From assembly GCA_038213375.1 (NCBI GenBank), contig JBBQTB010000011.1, positions 62,001-126,000 of the forward strand: 64,000 nt of DNA, given 5' to 3'. The stretch's first letter is position 1; each line of letters begins with the position of its first letter. Shown piece after piece: positions 16,652 through 26,114 of the stretch. The stretch comes from JAAUTT01 sp038213375 (lineage in GTDB: Bacteria; Bacteroidota; Bacteroidia; Bacteroidales; JAAUTT01). Below the pieces are notes generated by a model, which was not told where the DNA came from, ran no database searches, and saw only the letters and a program-made list of their open reading frames with translations. Made by a program: the position numbers and the translations under genes.

Positions 16652-17434
16652 TTATTTTTTCTTTATCAAATTATCGAAAATAATTTTAGCTTCATTCCAG
16701 AAAATAGACCTAAATTCCATATTTTGCTTGGGAGTAAGAGTATTAGGAACCTTTCCTATATGCGTATTTTTTTCAGAATTTACTACGCCAACTTCAAATA
16801 CTTTTGGTCGTCCTTTGAACTCAGCCTTAATTTGAATAAACAGGGATTCCTTTTTATGTTCATATTCGTAAGTCATTGCTGTAAAACGATAACCACTATT
16901 TTCTAATTGTTTAACAAATGGATTTTCTCTCAAATTTTTCCCTTCTAATATGGCTTGAGTAATGCCAGTATCTTCAATGTCTTCAATCGTTTCTTCCTCT
17001 TCCTCATTTTCAACTAATTCTCCTTTTTCTTTTTTGTCTTTTTTGAAAGTCAACTGTTTCACATCAACCAAACGCCAGGCTGCACCCAACCCCTTTTTTG
17101 CTAAATCATCAAAAAAATGAATTGTTTGCGGAGCTGATAGAATATCTTGTTCTAAAAGTTCAATTTTTACTAAATCGTGCTGAATATTATTGTCCAAAAG
17201 TTCTCTTAGTTCACGGCTGTCTGTTGATTTGTTGCAATCAACTTCAACTTGCCATATACCCTTTTCTTTCTCATATAAGAAAAAATCAAAAGAACCAGTT
17301 TCATCCTGTAGGAGTTCGATGCGACCAACTTTCTTTTTTGTATACTGAAGCGAGCCTTTATATTTGTTATCCTTTTTAATGAGTTGGCCTAATACTAAAT
17401 CTTTGCTAAAATCGCCGTTAGTTCTTTTAAGCTC
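16652..17434 (-). pseudogene. Hypothetical gene truncated at its 5' end by IS3
   Basis: The open frame extends without a stop from 16652 up to the IS3-family edge at 17435 and then meets a stop inside the element. No ATG exists in the extended part. A TTG at 17197 is the only start-like codon further down, giving 181 residues. The decoded extension (ELKRTNGDFSKDLVLGQLIK, then IWQVEVDCNK) reads as normal protein, so the N-terminus was removed. An acidic EEEEETIEDIED linker lies mid-protein. No homologous N-terminal piece was found beyond the element. The function is unknown. Confidence 0.7.
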
Positions 17435-17486
17435 CCCCCACTCCTAGGACAGGTTAAAATAAATATAATATATGATGATGTAAACT

Positions 17487-17546
17487 GTTGTTAATAACCG
17501 GAAATAACTTTAAGCGAAGCGTAAAGTTATTCTGGTTATTAACAAC
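17487..17546. terminator. Long hairpin inside IS3 downstream of orfB
   Basis: A 13-bp arm (17487-17499, GTTGTTAATAACC) pairs with 17534-17546. Inside it a 10-bp arm (503-512) pairs with 522-531, around a 9-nt loop and a small internal bulge. It lies between the orfB stop and the element end. This suits a terminator insulating the transposase from neighbours. Confidence 0.55.
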
Positions 17547-17606
17547 TTTTCTTTTTTGCCTACTTTTTTCTTTTGTTAGCATCTCCGTTTTTTGTTAATA
17601 ACTGCC

Positions 17607-18449
17607 TCAAGCTGCATTATACAATTCAGAAGGAAACTTATCCCCAATACGGCTGTGCCTTCTCTCCATGTTATAAAAGTTGAAATAGGTTTTAAGTCCC
17701 TGGAAGAGTTCAAGTCCATCTTCATAGGCTCTTGGATAAATACCCTCGTACTTAAGGCTTCGCCAAAGCCGTTCCACGAAAATATTGTCCGTTGCCCTTC
17801 CTTTACCATCCATGCTGATGGTAATTCCATGGTTTTGTAGATTTTGAATGTATTGGTCACTTGTAAATTGACTGCCTTGATCGCTGTTAAATATTTCGGG
17901 TGTTCCATGCTTCTCGATAGCCCTGTTCACCGCAGCCACACACCATTCCGTATCCATCGTGTTCGACAGCGACCAGCCTACAACAAACCGGCTGTAGACG
18001 TCGATGATCGCAATTAAATACATGAATCCGCCCTTGATGGCAATGTACGTGATATCGACCTCCCAAACATGATTGGGATGGGTTACTGTTAAATTCCGCA
18101 GCAGATATGGATACTTTTTATGTAGTTTATTTCCTTTTGAAGTATGTGGTCCGGGAACCATGCCATAGATGCGCATCAGCTTGTAAAGCCGCTCTGTTCG
18201 CTTTTCATTAATGGAATACCCTTTATCTAAGTTCAACCATTTGGTCATCGTGGGGACGCCCATAAAAGGGCATTCCGTATGCTTTTTATCAATCAGGTGC
18301 ATCAGTTCCAAGTTCAACGGCTTTTCGGTTGCTGCCTTGTAATAATACCCCGAGCGATGAATGCTCAGTAACTGACATTGGCGATTAACGCTGATTTTCT
18401 TATTTGCCTTGTCCACGATGGAGCGACGCTCCAGGTAGGATTGCTTCAT
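17607..18449 (-). CDS. IS3-family transposase OrfB (DDE integrase)
   Basis: The 280-residue rve-type integrase core has WEVDITYI (first Asp), FNSDQGSQFTS (second Asp) and FVERLWRSLKYE (Glu). It ends in the usual YNMERRHSRIG segment. The N-terminal HTH_21-type part starts MKQSYLERRSIVDKANKK. Its ATG overlaps the orfA stop in an ATGA arrangement, so expression is probably by translational coupling rather than the -1 frameshift common in IS3 elements. The frame is intact. Confidence 0.92.
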   Translation of the reverse strand: MKQSYLERRSIVDKANKKISVNRQCQLLSIHRSGYYYKAATEKPLNLELMHLIDKKHTECPFMGVPTMTKWLNLDKGYSINEKRTERLYKLMRIYGMVPGPHTSKGNKLHKKYPYLLRNLTVTHPNHVWEVDITYIAIKGGFMYLIAIIDVYSRFVVGWSLSNTMDTEWCVAAVNRAIEKHGTPEIFNSDQGSQFTSDQYIQNLQNHGITISMDGKGRATDNIFVERLWRSLKYEGIYPRAYEDGLELFQGLKTYFNFYNMERRHSRIGDKFPSELYNAA

Positions 18450-18724
18450 GACAAGGCTTTTCTTAAAAAATCGTTTTCTACTTTTAACTGGCCGATCACT
18501 TGAAAGAGTCGATCCTTTTCTTTATCCTCAACGGCGGTGGTACCAGGCTTGGTTTTATCAAAAACCGCAGCGGCTTTTTCTAAAAACTCTTTCTTCCAAT
18601 CGTTGATCTGGTTCGGGTGCAGTTCGTACTTTAAAGCAAGTGCTGAGATGCTTTCTCTTTCTTTCAAAGCGTCAAGGACTACCTTGGATTTGAATTCCGG
18701 TGTGAATTTTCTTTTCGATCTCAT
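18446..18724 (-). CDS. IS3-family transposase OrfA (HTH protein)
   Basis: The 92-residue protein has the helix-turn-helix of IS3 OrfA proteins: RKFTPEFKSKVVLDALKE, then LALKYELHPNQINDWKKEFL, and a C-terminal leucine-zipper segment (LFQVIGQLKVENDFLRKALS). It binds the terminal repeats together with OrfB. It overlaps orfB by 4 bp. Confidence 0.9.
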   Translation of the reverse strand: MRSKRKFTPEFKSKVVLDALKERESISALALKYELHPNQINDWKKEFLEKAAAVFDKTKPGTTAVEDKEKDRLFQVIGQLKVENDFLRKALS

Positions 18725-18795
18725 TTGACAACAAGTTAAGGATTAATTTCTACTTTAGTAATTAATTGTTAAATCTGTTGTCCTAAAATTTGGGG

Positions 18796-19101
18796 TAACT
18801 ATAATAAAAATTATTAGTATGATAATATTTATTCTTAAAAGAATTAGTATTTTGTTTGATGGTTAAATCGAAAAGCCGATAGCTTGCATATTTAAACACT
18901 TTAAATATATATAATCAGGAAATGACTTCCAAATAAAATATGAAGCAATAAACTTGCTATTTGTATTGTTGCTTGTGTAATAATTAAATATTGTGGAAAA
19001 TATTTTGACTCCACAGCTAAAATATTTCTCTTCCAAACAGTACGCTTCTATCCGGAAGCATAAACTTATTTTTCCTTTTTACTAGGAAGAGCTTATATAG
19101 T
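18796..19101. other. AT-rich gap between IS3 and hsdR
   Basis: About 306 bp with no convincing gene, RNA or repeat. I looked for the missing start of the truncated gene at 16652-17434 on the minus strand and found none. The right end lies downstream of the hsdR stop and may hold its transcription end, but no strong hairpin was seen. Confidence 0.5.
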
Positions 19102-22100
19102 CTATATTTCAAAACCCCCACTAATAATAAATTTTTGAAGCAAGTTATGTACCCTTATATTTATTTTGAATAGCGGAATTGTTGAACCTTCCACTTTTTC
19201 AAAATACGCTTTTGCCTTGTCTTTATCAACAGTATTCTTAAGATCATCAAATCGTCCATATTCATTGATGTTTGATTCGGTAATACCGATATTCATCAAA
19301 TTTTGTAGCCTTATTTGGTCTATTCCGAGAAGTTGGGAGATGTGATGGATTTCTTCATTTTTAGCTTTAGATTGATACTCAGTAATGTAATCTCGGAAAG
19401 TTTTGCCACTTTCTATTGTTAAATTCCCACATTGGACATCATGAAGAAAGATATTGGCATACTTTTGTTCTTCCTGGGTTAAAGATGCAAATGATTTATG
19501 CAATTCGTCTAAAGTCTGCTGAATTTGGCTGTTATCGACATCTTCTTTTTTCAGCGTTTTAAGAAATTTTTCAAAACGTGAATTCATATAATCTGTGTCA
19601 ATAACTCCTGTATCTATTTCGGTTAAGTATCCATCAATTTCAAAAGGAATATCATCTAAGCCCATGCCTCCGCCACCACTAAATAATTCTTTGTAACGAA
19701 GAGCTAATATGAGGTAGATATTTTCATCAAATCTTAGTTCTATTACCTTCTTTTCCTTACCTTTCCCAAACTCATATTTTAATCGACTCCATTTAAAACC
19801 TTGAATTTTGGAGGCTTCTAAAAAGTTGTTTAAAGTTTTAAAGAGGGTGGCGAACCTGCCACGTTCGGTTAAATCGTCCGGCAACTTCTCGAAATTATTA
19901 ATGCCTGCTCCTTTAAACAATTGGGAAATCTCCTCAAATATTAAATTCATTGTATTTAAGTTGGAATCTAAATGTTCCGCAAACAGACCTAAAGGTTTAT
20001 CGCCAGAATATAATTTAACTGCTTTGGCAATATTCTGTTCCATTGTATGAGGCATTCGATAATAACGAATAGTTCCGAAAGGCTTATCGGGGCCGAAAAG
20101 TCTATTTGTACGGGAGAAGGCTTGAATGATATTTTCATATTTAAGTACCTTATCTAAATAGAGGGTATTTATCCACTTGGAATCAAACCCCGTTAGCATT
20201 TGGTCAACCACAATCAACAAATCAATTTGTTTCTCAGGCATTTTTTCTATCCTGATGTAGGGCTCTTTATGAGCAAGCCTGGAAGCAATATCTTTCTTGA
20301 ATTTTGAATGGCTAGCAAGCGTAAAATCCATTTCGTAACGATTATTGTAATCTTCTAATATTTCAACTAATCCATCTTCTTTAAATATCACACCACCATT
20401 GTTATCAATATTTGGGTCGAATAGCGCTGTGATTTTTAATTCAGGTTTTAAATTTTTTATCAACCTGAAATATTCAATTGCTTCTGGTATACTGCTTGTT
20501 GCAAATATGGCATGAAATTTACCGTTTTGGCTTAGAACTAACCAGTTGTTCAAAATATCTTCAACTACCTTGGTTTGATGCTCCTCTCTCTCGTATTGAG
20601 ATAATGACAAATAATCTTCAATTCCTTTTAAATAATTGCCCGTTGAGTCTATATACCCAGCCATTTTTACCTGCATCATGTACTTATTGAAGATTTTCTT
20701 TTTTTCCGGATTGGACAATGCGTCTTTTTCATCGATCGCGCGGGCTTTTTCAAGGGCAACTGCCGTTCTTAAATCCTTATCCCTGTATGTTAACACCTTA
20801 TAAGGATCAAAGCCAAGTACATTTTTGTCACGAATTCCATCGGCAATGCTATACCTGTGTAATTCATCGCCAAACACTGTTGTTGTAGTGTTCATTTTCT
20901 TTTGGTTTTCCTCGTGAATTGGAGTTCCGGTAAAACCAAAAAATATTGCGGTTGGAAATGTGCTTTTTATTGTGGGCAGCATATTTTCTCCAAACGTAGA
21001 GCGGTGGCATTCATCTACAATAAAGACAATCCTTTTGGCATTCATAATCTCGATGTCATGCGCATTAAGCCCGTCAGCCTCATCTTTAATATTGCTCATC
21101 TTTTGAATAGATGTAACAATTAAGGTATTTGCCGGATCGGTACTTTTAAGTTTAGTAACCAAAACCGCTGTGTTTTCGGTAGCCTGCACATCTTCATTTT
21201 CATCGGCAAATCCTCGGTATTCCTTCAACGATTGTGTGCCAAGCTCAATTCTGTCCATTAAAAAAATAACTTTATCAGCATCTTTTGAATTGGCAATAAG
21301 TTGTGCCGACTTAAAACTGGTCATTGTTTTACCTGAGCCAGTAGTATGCCAAATAAAGCCACCAAGCAGATGCTTACTTTTCCAATCGGTTTTAGCAACC
21401 TTGTCGGATATTGCATTGGCTGCATAATACTGGTAGCTCCGCATTACTTTAAGCACCCCGTCGGTATTGTCGGCCACGGTATAGAAACCAATTAATTGGT
21501 GTGCCATAGGAATGGATAATAGCGATGAGGCAATATCTTTCCAATTGTTTATGGGTTCGTTGTTAAAGTCGGCCCAATGAAAATAAAAATCCTTATTAAA
21601 TTTTCCGTCGAGCCCTGGGTTGGCAAAGTAAACTGTTTCGTCAGGCTCCATAGCAACAAAAATCTGAATCAGCGAAAACAGGCCAGTAAAGATTCCTTCA
21701 TTCGAATATTTTTCAATTTGATGATATGCCTGACTTACTGATACTCCACTTTTTTTTAATTCTACATGAATAACAGGCATCCCATTGATTAAAAGCATTA
21801 TATCACCCCGTCTATCGTTCAAGATTTTTGATTTACTCTTGTACCGGGGTTGTTGTGCGATTTGATAGCGACTTTGCCCTGCTGCAATCTCAAGACGGTC
21901 GTATATTTTGAGACTTATTTCTTTACCAAAATGTAAGGTGTCATCTGGATTATCTCTGGTAATAGAAACCGTTTTACCATTTATGAAACCGTTTAGTTTG
22001 AGTGGAGTTCTCAAATTGGTAATCTGCTCCATAACTTGTTGCATTTCGCCATCGGTTAAAGGAAAGTCGTTAAGACGGTCAACGCCCCGGTTGTTCTCGA

Positions 22101-22230
22101 AGAGAATGGCTGCCCAATTCTTAAGCAAATCCTCTTCCGTTGGATTCTTTAAGACCTCTTTTTCCCATCCTTTTTTTGAAAGGGCTTGTAGTAAGGCTTC
22201 TTCGAACTCGATTTCTTTAGTAAATGTCAT
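19102..22230 (-). CDS. hsdR: Type I restriction enzyme, R subunit
   Basis: The 1042-residue motor and nuclease subunit has a PD-(D/E)XK nuclease at residues about 135-180 (RRGDIMLLINGMPVIHVELK). Helicase motifs follow: Walker A WHTTGSGKTMTSF, DECH box IVDECHRSTFGE, motif III FTGTP, and the later TNTLYLD/AFSRTNR region. A helical C-terminus would bind the methylase complex. The frame is intact. HsdR normally cleaves only in complex with HsdM and HsdS, and hsdM is broken here, so restriction is probably off. It lies 35 bp after hsdS. Confidence 0.93.
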   Translation of the reverse strand: MTFTKEIEFEEALLQALSKKGWEKEVLKNPTEEDLLKNWAAILFENNRGVDRLNDFPLTDGEMQQVMEQITNLRTPLKLNGFINGKTVSITRDNPDDTLHFGKEISLKIYDRLEIAAGQSRYQIAQQPRYKSKSKILNDRRGDIMLLINGMPVIHVELKKSGVSVSQAYHQIEKYSNEGIFTGLFSLIQIFVAMEPDETVYFANPGLDGKFNKDFYFHWADFNNEPINNWKDIASSLLSIPMAHQLIGFYTVADNTDGVLKVMRSYQYYAANAISDKVAKTDWKSKHLLGGFIWHTTGSGKTMTSFKSAQLIANSKDADKVIFLMDRIELGTQSLKEYRGFADENEDVQATENTAVLVTKLKSTDPANTLIVTSIQKMSNIKDEADGLNAHDIEIMNAKRIVFIVDECHRSTFGENMLPTIKSTFPTAIFFGFTGTPIHEENQKKMNTTTTVFGDELHRYSIADGIRDKNVLGFDPYKVLTYRDKDLRTAVALEKARAIDEKDALSNPEKKKIFNKYMMQVKMAGYIDSTGNYLKGIEDYLSLSQYEREEHQTKVVEDILNNWLVLSQNGKFHAIFATSSIPEAIEYFRLIKNLKPELKITALFDPNIDNNGGVIFKEDGLVEILEDYNNRYEMDFTLASHSKFKKDIASRLAHKEPYIRIEKMPEKQIDLLIVVDQMLTGFDSKWINTLYLDKVLKYENIIQAFSRTNRLFGPDKPFGTIRYYRMPHTMEQNIAKAVKLYSGDKPLGLFAEHLDSNLNTMNLIFEEISQLFKGAGINNFEKLPDDLTERGRFATLFKTLNNFLEASKIQGFKWSRLKYEFGKGKEKKVIELRFDENIYLILALRYKELFSGGGGMGLDDIPFEIDGYLTEIDTGVIDTDYMNSRFEKFLKTLKKEDVDNSQIQQTLDELHKSFASLTQEEQKYANIFLHDVQCGNLTIESGKTFRDYITEYQSKAKNEEIHHISQLLGIDQIRLQNLMNIGITESNINEYGRFDDLKNTVDKDKAKAYFEKVEGSTIPLFKINIRVHNLLQKFIISGGFEI

Positions 22231-22265
22231 TTTATCGGAATGCTTTTATTTGTAAGGTTTGAAAT

Positions 22266-23495
22266 TTAGACAACCATTTTTTCAAAACAAGCTTTTTTAA
22301 TATTTTTTAGTTTTACCAGTTCATGCTCATGAAGAGTGATTAAGTTATCAAGGTTTTCAAAGTAATGTCCAATTAAACCCTGTTCTTCTTTACTTGGAAA
22401 TAATAATTTAACTTGCTTTAAATCACTATTACGCAAGTGTACAACTGATTTTCCTTGAGCAAGCCTTGATAATTCTTTCTGTTGTTTGCCATTAGAGATA
22501 GCCAATGCTAAAAAAACAGAATTTATCTTACTGTTTGGATATATAATATTAAGGTCTCCTCCTAATAAAATACCTGGTTTGACAACCGCAGAGGCTCTAG
22601 CTATATCCTCTGGTGTTTCTCCGGAAGCAGGGACAATAACTTCGTTTCCAGTACTATAAATGGAATCCTTTTGATCCAAGACAAAAGTATTCACTTCAGA
22701 AATAATCGACTTATAATTTGTATATAATGAACCATATAGGATGATTGCTGTACCAGCTTCAACTAAATCATTCTTAGAATATCCCCGGCCTTTTGAAAAA
22801 TTAGCAAGTTTATGTAAATCACACATTTCCCAGATGTCTCCAAATCCTTTAAACCGAATCTCTGGAACATCAGCATCGTTATTGGGAAACATCTTTTCTA
22901 GCATTGCTTTTCTTATTGTTCCCAATTTGTCACTCTTTCGTTGATGAAACGTGATAAGCCGGTCTAAATATTCAAAGTAAGCACCTATTTTTTTTTGTTC
23001 ACCCAATGATGGTGAAATGTTTACACTAAGCGATAGCAGATTTTCGGGCTTAACAGATTGGCGTTTTACAACAGTACCTTCTTCATATTGCAATGCTCGT
23101 AATTTAAATTTTTCGCTTTTTACAATCAATTCAATAAACGAGGGTTCTTCTTCGGTAGTGAAGGTGACATATATTGGAGATATTACACCTCTTTTATGCT
23201 TATTACGGTCAATTGCGCCATATTTAAGATTTGAAGGATTGTAAACTATATCGTTGTACTCCGTTAGTTTATAAATCTTATTCGTTGGGTCTAACGTTAA
23301 ATGGTCACGATTATTCGATTTTCTTTCACTTCTGTCAATTACACCCTGGCCAGCAGCAAATGCCAATATTGGAGCATCATCTGTTATTTTTTGAAAGATT
23401 TTCCGTTCAGTCAAAATTTTTCCCAGCTCCAACTGCTTCCAATTTTCTGTAAATCCAGTAAACCGAACCTCCGGGTTTTTTATTATCTCTGCCAT
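22266..23495 (-). CDS. hsdS: Type I restriction enzyme, specificity subunit
   Basis: The 409-residue protein has two target-recognition domains, each ending in a conserved helix (LGEQKKIGAYFEYLDRLIT near 165-185, and KEEQGLIGHYFENLDNLIT near 370-388). The repeats PEVRFTGF and PEIRFKGF mark the start of each half. It would set the bipartite DNA target. The ATG lies one base after the hsdM stop (TAG A ATG), typical of coupled hsdM-hsdS translation. The frame is intact. No inverted second hsdS or recombinase was seen nearby, so shuffling is not suggested. Confidence 0.92.
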   Translation of the reverse strand: MAEIIKNPEVRFTGFTENWKQLELGKILTERKIFQKITDDAPILAFAAGQGVIDRSERKSNNRDHLTLDPTNKIYKLTEYNDIVYNPSNLKYGAIDRNKHKRGVISPIYVTFTTEEEPSFIELIVKSEKFKLRALQYEEGTVVKRQSVKPENLLSLSVNISPSLGEQKKIGAYFEYLDRLITFHQRKSDKLGTIRKAMLEKMFPNNDADVPEIRFKGFGDIWEMCDLHKLANFSKGRGYSKNDLVEAGTAIILYGSLYTNYKSIISEVNTFVLDQKDSIYSTGNEVIVPASGETPEDIARASAVVKPGILLGGDLNIIYPNSKINSVFLALAISNGKQQKELSRLAQGKSVVHLRNSDLKQVKLLFPSKEEQGLIGHYFENLDNLITLHEHELVKLKNIKKACFEKMVV

Positions 23496-23496
23496 T

Positions 23497-26004
23497 CTAT
23501 TCAGCCCTTAATAAATCTTTAAATTCTATAAGACCAGCCATATCAAATTCATTACCTTCAAGCTCATCAATCAACGATGACAGGACTTTTTCACTTTCAT
23601 GTATCTCTTCCATAACATGAGAATAAGTGGTAATATATTTTTCAGAAAGCGCCTGTACTTTAGTCGTCAATTCACTGATAACTACTTCGGGAAGCTGGTT
23701 CAATGATGTTACTAATGGGCTAATCCATTTGAGTTCGAGCAATTCGTATACTTGCTTTTCAGAAAGCTTTTCAATAGTATCTTTTGTTTTTAGATGCAGC
23801 TTTTCAGCTTCTGACTTCACCTGTTTCTTAAGTTCTTTTTCTTCCTCAATCAGTTCTGCTACCTTAAGAATTTTGGTCTCATAAGAATCTTCAGGATAAA
23901 CACTGGTTTTCTTTGCGTCTATCTTTAACTGCTTGGCTTCTTTTGTAACTTCAGCATTCACAAAACTATCCTTTGCCTCACTCACGGTATCCGCATCCTT
24001 TTCTTCTTCCGAAAGTGATTCAAGGATTTGTTCATATTCAGATGTAATATCAGTAAGACGTTTTTCTTTTAATTTAAGCTTTTGTAAATCATTTTGCAGG
24101 TAAGTCTCCTGAACAAGTTCAAACGGCATAATACGACCACTCCACCCCTCTTGAACTTCCTGCTCCTTTCCTTCTTTTTTCTTAATCACCATATTTGGAT
24201 CAACTTTTCCGGTTGCCTCAAAACCTTCTGTCTGGATAATTTCCAAATCAACTTTTATTTTATCCCAATCATCATCAAGAAGCTGATAAGCCTCGTATTT
24301 GTCTATCAGCGGAACAAATTCTAAACGTCTAAAAATATCATCGCTCAAAACCGTTTCTTCTTTTGAAATCTTTACAGTCATCATATTGGTAAAGAGTTCA
24401 TTCTTGAGAAAACTATCAAAATTGCCAAAAGATGTTTTAAAATTTTCCACAAACTCTTTAACATTGAGGTGTTCTTGAATTGTACTTCTAATATCTTCGA
24501 CTTTTAAATCAGCATAAGCTGAGGATGATTTAGAAAATAAGAATTCTCGCAAACCCGGAAATGCTTCCCAATATCTTTCAAGTTCATCTATTTCTTTTTC
24601 TGGAATACCACCAAACATAGACGCATAAATATTCCAGCTTTCAGGGTTCTCTGAAGAATCAACATATCTTGGAATATTAAGGTTGTATTCATTTTTACGG
24701 ATTTCATCCCTGCTTACCAACTTGGAGTATTTTGGGCGAATTTCTCTACCAATCACAGTGTCAGCAATTCTTTTAATATCCGAAGCTCTAAGCTTGTTAT
24801 TTTTACCTGCTTTAATAAAGCCTTTGGAAGCATCAACTATTAGAACATCAGTATTATCTCGTTTTTGTTTCAAAACTATAACAATAGTAGGAATACCGGT
24901 GCCAAAGAAAATACTGGCTGGTAGCCCAATTATGGCATCAATATGATTGGCCTCAATCAGTTTTTCACGAATTACACCTTCTTCTCCACCACGAAACAGA
25001 ACGCCATGAGGAAGTACAATTGTCATGATTCCGTTCGGCTTCAAATGGTACAAGTCATGAAGCAGAAAAGCATAGTCGGCTTTTGCTTTTGGAGCAAGGC
25101 CAAATCGTGCATAACGAGGGTCGGTTTCTTTGTTGCTAGAATCCCACTTCTGAGAATAAGGTGGATTAGAAACTACTGCATCAACGTAAAGCGGATTGTA
25201 TGTGTGTATGGGGTCGTTTCATCAAAATATGGCCAATCTGTCTCTAGGGTATCTCCATTGCGAGTTACAATATTATTTGGAAGAATACCACGCATAACCA
25301 AATTCATTCGGGTAAGGTTATAAGTGTTCTGCTTTAATTCCTGAGCATAATATTTAATATTGTTTTCATCATCAATATGTTTCGCAATGCTACTACCAAT
25401 ATTAATCAGTAATGAGCCTGATCCACTTGTTGGGTCATAAATTTGGATTTCTTTTTTGTTTTTTGAATGATCCGCAACAATTTCAGACATTAAAAGGGAA
25501 ACTTCGTGAGGAGTATAAAACTCACCAGCTTTTTTACCAGCATTGGCGGCGAACATACCAATCAAGTATTCATAAATGAAGCCAAGCACATCATAATCCT
25601 GCTTGCCATCCATAGGTATGTCTTTTATCAACTGAAGAAGCTCACTGATTGCCTTTGTTTGTGAAGCGGCACTATCTCCAAGTTTACTTAAGCCAGAATG
25701 CAAAATATCGAAAATGCCATCAAATAATTTTTTATGGGCAGGACTTATTAAACGGCTAAAAGCAGACAATGCGTCTCTGACATTGGAAACATCAAAGTCT
25801 TTACCCATTTTAATCCAGGTGGAAAACAAATCTTTATAGGCTATAAAATAGCCAATATTACTTTTTATATGTTCTACTGTTTCGGCATCATCTTCTGAAA
25901 GTGCTTTAATATCTTCATCAGAAAAATCACCCATTCGTGCAAATTGCATTTCTTTATCCGATAGATATTTATAAAAAATGAATCCCAAGATATAATCCTT
26001 GTAT
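23497..26004 (-). pseudogene. hsdM: hsdM, interrupted by IS21 and by a frameshift
   Basis: This carries codon 27 onwards of the type I methyltransferase. The reading starts at the IS21 edge (KDYILGFIFYKYLSD), includes the AdoMet motif DPTSGSGSLLI, and runs to DWPYFDETTP. There the frame ends early, at a stop near 25173. A second frame takes over at once (HTYNPLYVDAVVSNPPYSQK), carrying the catalytic NPPY motif and a long coiled-coil C-terminus. The switch is at the GGGG run at 25210-25213: one missing base explains it. Only the combination of three segments makes one protein, of roughly 860 residues. It cannot produce an active methylase unless both defects are suppressed. Confidence 0.88.
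25997..26004. repeat. IS21 target-site duplication, left copy
   Basis: CCTTGTAT here is repeated exactly at 28604-28611 on the other side of the IS21 element. Joining the two flanks restores the hsdM frame (EANEYK then DYILGF). Confidence 0.9.
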
Positions 26005-26114
26005 TGTATATATTAATTGAAAAGTATACCACTGTATTAATATGAAGGGTACCACTTATCGAAATAAACCACGTTGCTTTATGAGAAAAAAAGCAACTAC
26101 AAACAATGATAAGT

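Larger units (their letters stand above)
17435..18795 (-). mobile_element. IS3-family insertion sequence
   Basis: The ends form a 17-bp imperfect inverted repeat with 13 matches: CCCCCACTCCTAGGACA at 17435-17451 and the complement of CCCCAAATTTTAGGACA at 18779-18795. The element encodes orfA and orfB on the minus strand. The flanks (…AGCTC and TAACT…) show no target duplication, and the gene on the left lost its start. This suggests a deletion next to the element after insertion. Confidence 0.8.

Noticed and set aside
16652..17197. Complete 181-aa gene with TTG start
   Set aside because: The frame stays open and protein-like for 79 more codons up to the IS3 edge, so a truncated longer gene is more likely.
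25173..25988. Independent 271-aa methyltransferase gene
   Set aside because: It lacks the HsdM N-terminus, which is found beyond IS21, and the NPPY motif, which follows in another frame. It is a fragment of one broken hsdM.
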